Source: Anaerolineae bacterium
Lineage (GTDB): Bacteria; Chloroflexota; Anaerolineae; JAADDB01
Assembly (NCBI GenBank): GCA_015486895.1
Contig: WFQT01000449.1
Coordinates: forward strand, 1-7,996
Reading direction: 5' to 3'
Length of the DNA: 7,996 nucleotides
Numbering within the stretch: position 1 is the first letter of the stretch; each line of letters begins with the position of its first letter. Positions 6,801 to 7,996 of this stretch are shown here, piece after piece. A program made the position numbers and the translations under genes. The notes under the pieces are model-generated. The model was given only the letters and a program-made list of their open reading frames with translations, was not told the origin of the DNA and made no database searches.

Positions 6801-7158
6801 CTGTGCCTCTGGAGCGACTGGGCAAAGGGAGACGGGTGGTAGCCCGGCCCACGATTTTGCCGTCAAGTAGACGATATGTAGCCGGCGTAGGAGTCGTCTC
6901 GGCCAGGATGCTGGTCTCTTTGCATAACTTGCCTGCCTGGTCAATGTAGTAGGTCTGCCGGGGAGCAGCGTCATCTATGATCGTGAAAACGACATGGGCG
7001 GAGCCGTCCCAGCCTATCAGCACCGGTTCGCCGAAGATGCGTGGGGAAGCTGCCGTAGCCGAGAAAAGCCGCAGTGTGCCGCCGACGAATAAGTTTGCCA
7101 GGCAAAATGGTATCAGGATGGCTTGTAGGAGACGCCTGGGAGGCCACCACTCTGGCAT
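3838..7158 (-). CDS. Large secreted SpoIID/LytB-domain protein with N-terminal beta-propeller-like and C-terminal Ig/CBM-like modules
   Basis: Exported protein of 1106 residues whose core is a SpoIID/LytB domain, the family of peptidoglycan lytic transglycosylases and amidase enhancers. Numbering is from ATG 7158, preferred because AAAGGGG (7169-7175) sits 10 nt before it; a GTG at 7185 would add nine residues and overlap that site. Residues 1-36 look like a signal peptide or membrane anchor (WWPPRRLL then a hydrophobic stretch). Residues ~45-250 have repeated WD40/TolB-like strands (for example HWQPTGNEVVFSTIPFG and YWRPDGQAIAFVAG). The SpoIID domain is at ~269-447: YVAHVLPAEIYSSWP with Glu305 matching the catalytic Glu position, QAIAARTFAW, and the signature GHGHGMSQIGA (413-423). 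Then follow Ig-like modules ending in AVDTEGN (~546), a carbohydrate-binding-like beta-sandwich (~640-742), further Ig-like units (DSAG ~874, AVDTAGN ~962) and an Fn3-like domain (~980-1067). SpoIID proteins are usually 300-450 residues, so this is unusually large. The Cys/His pattern of sporulation SpoIID is not kept. It may act on cell wall at the surface rather than in sporulation. The last ~8 residues come from a dispersed repeat. Confidence 0.93.
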   Translation of the reverse strand: MPEWWPPRRLLQAILIPFCLANLFVGGTLRLFSATAASPRIFGEPVLIGWDGSAHVVFTIIDDAAPRQTYYIDQAGKLCKETSILAETTPTPATYRLLDGKIVGRATTRLPLPSRSRGTAFPGPNGHWLFWLQDGHHSQLLFWPGKGKPALIWRGPALTVITTPHWQPTGNEVVFSTIPFGCNTLQEAQSWLVKPPAAARRLPLPAGAHDLYWRPDGQAIAFVAGKQIGIYRLATRETKIIWQGKGNASENSFSATSSNSVAPLTPPLFIRVLHRPENHCRAYAQPWQVDLIDFETYVAHVLPAEIYSSWPTATLQTQAIAARTFAWYHILHNQSRDWDVTDWVDYQMFCDNHYAPTNHAAIDTWGEYLAYGNNQPILAQYSAQNGHPTLPLGNIPYLQSVPDPVDMGEIRYGHGHGMSQIGAARWAYRHQWDAYQILHHYYTGVTIWRPPQETGRPDTTPPRASMQIPDADGYLIGMATPLYLTANDDSHTVQAVTLTFSSSSGITPTFICSDTASEDGWGRLWSPPFPITANKQITIAGQAVDTEGNIGTITPYLLTWQHVPVTASVKTVTESIGATLTLTLHWPGNRPAPQIGFSRWAWQAETLLHQPGTGEVISDTRASDGQSWRFLAEKDTPGWLYGPYTDQLPRQATYRAWFRLRGEPKANAMESVVARLDVVASGGTDLLGIRRLHGYDLLPGHYQEIPVDFHLFADTAQDVEFRIQFSGWGSLWVDRISVASYPQEAAPTMRYRLPQAQGRYTITPFFNGLGGLGWAASPLTVSKIAPEAAIAWKPIAPTGWISQTGAISASLQARGRVNPPAPETFSYRYRSANTWHEWLSPPPPSVKQGNYHWDITLPELPEGENAWQWRGQDSAGYGGDSPVYPLPVDRTPPTFTWQLPPANSAGWYTAPVTVGVIATDATSGVHTIYIHQDSQPPTAYTGPVTLAADGHYLLTAQAVDTAGNRSREDHISLDLDLSPPATPVLTVTVASGREIRMQWHTVSPAPEARYSLKIRQDDALWQTLIASSPVTTTTVTGYRGHIYRFRLRQEAPSGWVSRWRSYEVDLGGSSHFLPYYEVSAIGHGSFQSESIFTNRAEKATERHRKG

Positions 7159-7198
7159 CTCAAAGTTACCCCTTTCTCTTGGCACGAATCCGCCCGCT

Positions 7199-7226
7199 AA
7201 CCTGGGGCCGGGGCGTATCCCAGGTT
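7199..7226. terminator. Stem-loop between the two surface-protein genes
   Basis: AACCTGGG (7199-7206) and CCCAGGTT (7219-7226) enclose a 12-nt G/C-rich loop. On the plus strand it is followed by GTTTTT, like an intrinsic terminator, although no plus-strand gene precedes it. On the minus strand, the direction of both neighbouring genes, it lacks a T-tract, so it could instead be an attenuating or mRNA-stabilising hairpin just after the stop at 7231-7233. Confidence 0.35.
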
Positions 7227-7230
7227 GTTT

Positions 7231-7996
7231 TTACCAACTGAATGTCAGCATAGGCATATACACATGGACAGGGTATTCTTTATCCCCAAATGACACTTTG
7301 TATGTTACAGAACTATCAACATTGAGTAAAATGATGTTGCTGGTGGTGGAATAGAAACCGGGCGGGTCGCTCTCTATGCCGATGTAATGTCCTGGTGGTA
7401 CAGAGCCGATGATGAATTGGCCGTTGGAGGCGGTGCGGACTCCCTTGAAAAGAGGCTCCGACGGTTGTAGAGCACCATCCTGATTGACGTCCGTGTAGAC
7501 GCGCACCGAGACATTGGTTATCCCTGTTTCGGGTCCATCCAGAAGACCGTTGCCATTGGTGTCATTCCAGACAAAAATGCGCAATTGGGCGTTTCCAGGC
7601 GTTGGTGTTGGTGGTGGCGTGTCGGTTGGTGTTGGCATCACCGTGGGCGTATCGGTTGGTGTCGGTGTCTCCGTTGGTGTGGGAGTGTCCGTTGGTGTTG
7701 GCGTGGGAGTATCGGTCGGTAAGGGATAATCGCCGAAGTACAGGGGCGCTATACTCAATCCATTCTGGATTACCACGATAGCCTCGTTGGGCGTGCTGCT
7801 GCTGTAGCCGGGCGGGTCTGTTTCGATGACGCGGTACGTGTCCGCAGTCAAGTCGGTAAAGGAGAAACGCCCGTTGGACAGCACCAAGCGTTCCCCGACT
7901 TTGAGGCCTTCATTTGTATAGAGTGTTACGGTTGATCCCGCTAAAAATGTTTCGTTGTTGTCGTAATGGGCATCTCTGTTGGTATCGTTCCAGACA
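7231..7996 (-). CDS. Secreted protein with two SdrD-like B domains joined by a Thr-Pro linker, 5' truncated
   Basis: Surface or secreted protein of unknown role; 254 C-terminal residues are visible. The frame stays open to the window edge, so the TTG at 7887 is not the start: the preceding 36 codons continue the same domain (WNDTNRDAHYDNNETF at residues 2-17). Two B-type (SdrD/Cna-B-like) domains, residues 1-88 and 137-238, are clearly duplicates: both have VWNDTN, an E-[TS]-DPPG[YF] turn and a FGD strand. DTNGNGLLDG and DVNQDGALQPSE look like calcium-binding loops. Between them is a 43-residue Thr/Pro linker (91-133). The C-terminus is VHVYMPMLTFSW. Linkers and endings of this sort are common in extracellular proteins of Chloroflexota. 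The stop TAA is 72 bp upstream of the SpoIID-protein gene, so co-transcription is plausible. More domains probably lie outside the window. Confidence 0.88.
   Translation of the reverse strand, partial: VWNDTNRDAHYDNNETFLAGSTVTLYTNEGLKVGERLVLSNGRFSFTDLTADTYRVIETDPPGYSSSTPNEAIVVIQNGLSIAPLYFGDYPLPTDTPTPTPTDTPTPTETPTPTDTPTVMPTPTDTPPPTPTPGNAQLRIFVWNDTNGNGLLDGPETGITNVSVRVYTDVNQDGALQPSEPLFKGVRTASNGQFIIGSVPPGHYIGIESDPPGFYSTTSNIILLNVDSSVTYKVSFGDKEYPVHVYMPMLTFSW
7597..7725 (-). repeat. Low-complexity Thr-Pro linker-coding repeat
   Basis: About 43 codons made of PTDTPT, PTET and PTPT units, seen on the plus strand as runs of GTTGGTGTTGG and GTCGGTGT. It encodes an extended, probably glycosylatable spacer between two duplicated domains. 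Such tracts change length easily by slippage or recombination. They also create a long false Val/Gly/Ser frame on the plus strand. Confidence 0.85.

Noticed and set aside
7251..7265. Isolated DnaA-box-like ATATACACA
   Set aside because: A single degenerate copy inside a coding region, with no neighbours.
7514..7729. Plus-strand Val/Gly/Ser repeat frame
   Set aside because: Antisense reading of the Thr-Pro linker; low complexity only.

Overview
The window most likely comes from a member of the Chloroflexota (Anaerolineae-like), probably an uncultured one. The support is indirect: an extracellular protein with a long Thr-Pro linker between SdrD-like B domains, a very large secreted SpoIID/LytB protein with Ig-like modules, and several kinds of short dispersed palindromic repeats between genes. 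This assignment is inference; there is no rRNA or other marker gene here.

Layout from left to right. Positions 1-1375 hold the 3' part of a membrane polysaccharide flippase (+). Positions 1390-1672 hold two tandem copies of a ~140-bp dispersed repeat, which also supplies the last codons of the next gene. Positions 1643-2182 hold an O6-methylguanine-DNA methyltransferase (-). A 680-bp gene-free stretch (2183-2863) carries eight DnaA-box-like 9-mers, two strong palindromes built from paired boxes, an AT-rich segment and a DnaA-trio-like element. I read it as a candidate chromosomal replication origin (oriC). Positions 2864-3555 hold a two-gene toxin-antitoxin operon (AbrB-fold antitoxin and PIN/VapC toxin, overlapping by 13 bp) behind a very good sigma-70-type promoter. 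Positions 3556-3837 hold no gene but three different dispersed inverted repeats in a row. Positions 3838-7158 hold a 1106-residue secreted SpoIID-domain protein (-). Positions 7231-7996 hold the 3' part of a secreted SdrD-like B-domain protein (-) that runs off the right edge.

How the parts relate. The flippase and the two exported proteins point to cell-surface work: glycan export, peptidoglycan or spore-type wall processing, and surface adhesion or display. The two right-hand genes have the same direction and a 72-bp gap, so they may be co-transcribed. The toxin-antitoxin pair and the DNA-repair gene flank the putative origin on opposite sides and are transcribed away from it.

The most interesting observation is the candidate oriC at 2232-2651. 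It has no dnaA or dnaN gene beside it in this window, and hand-counted 60-base lines suggest C>G on the + strand to its left and mostly G>C to its right. The second is that two unrelated genes (the methyltransferase and the SpoIID protein) both have their stop codons inside dispersed repeats.
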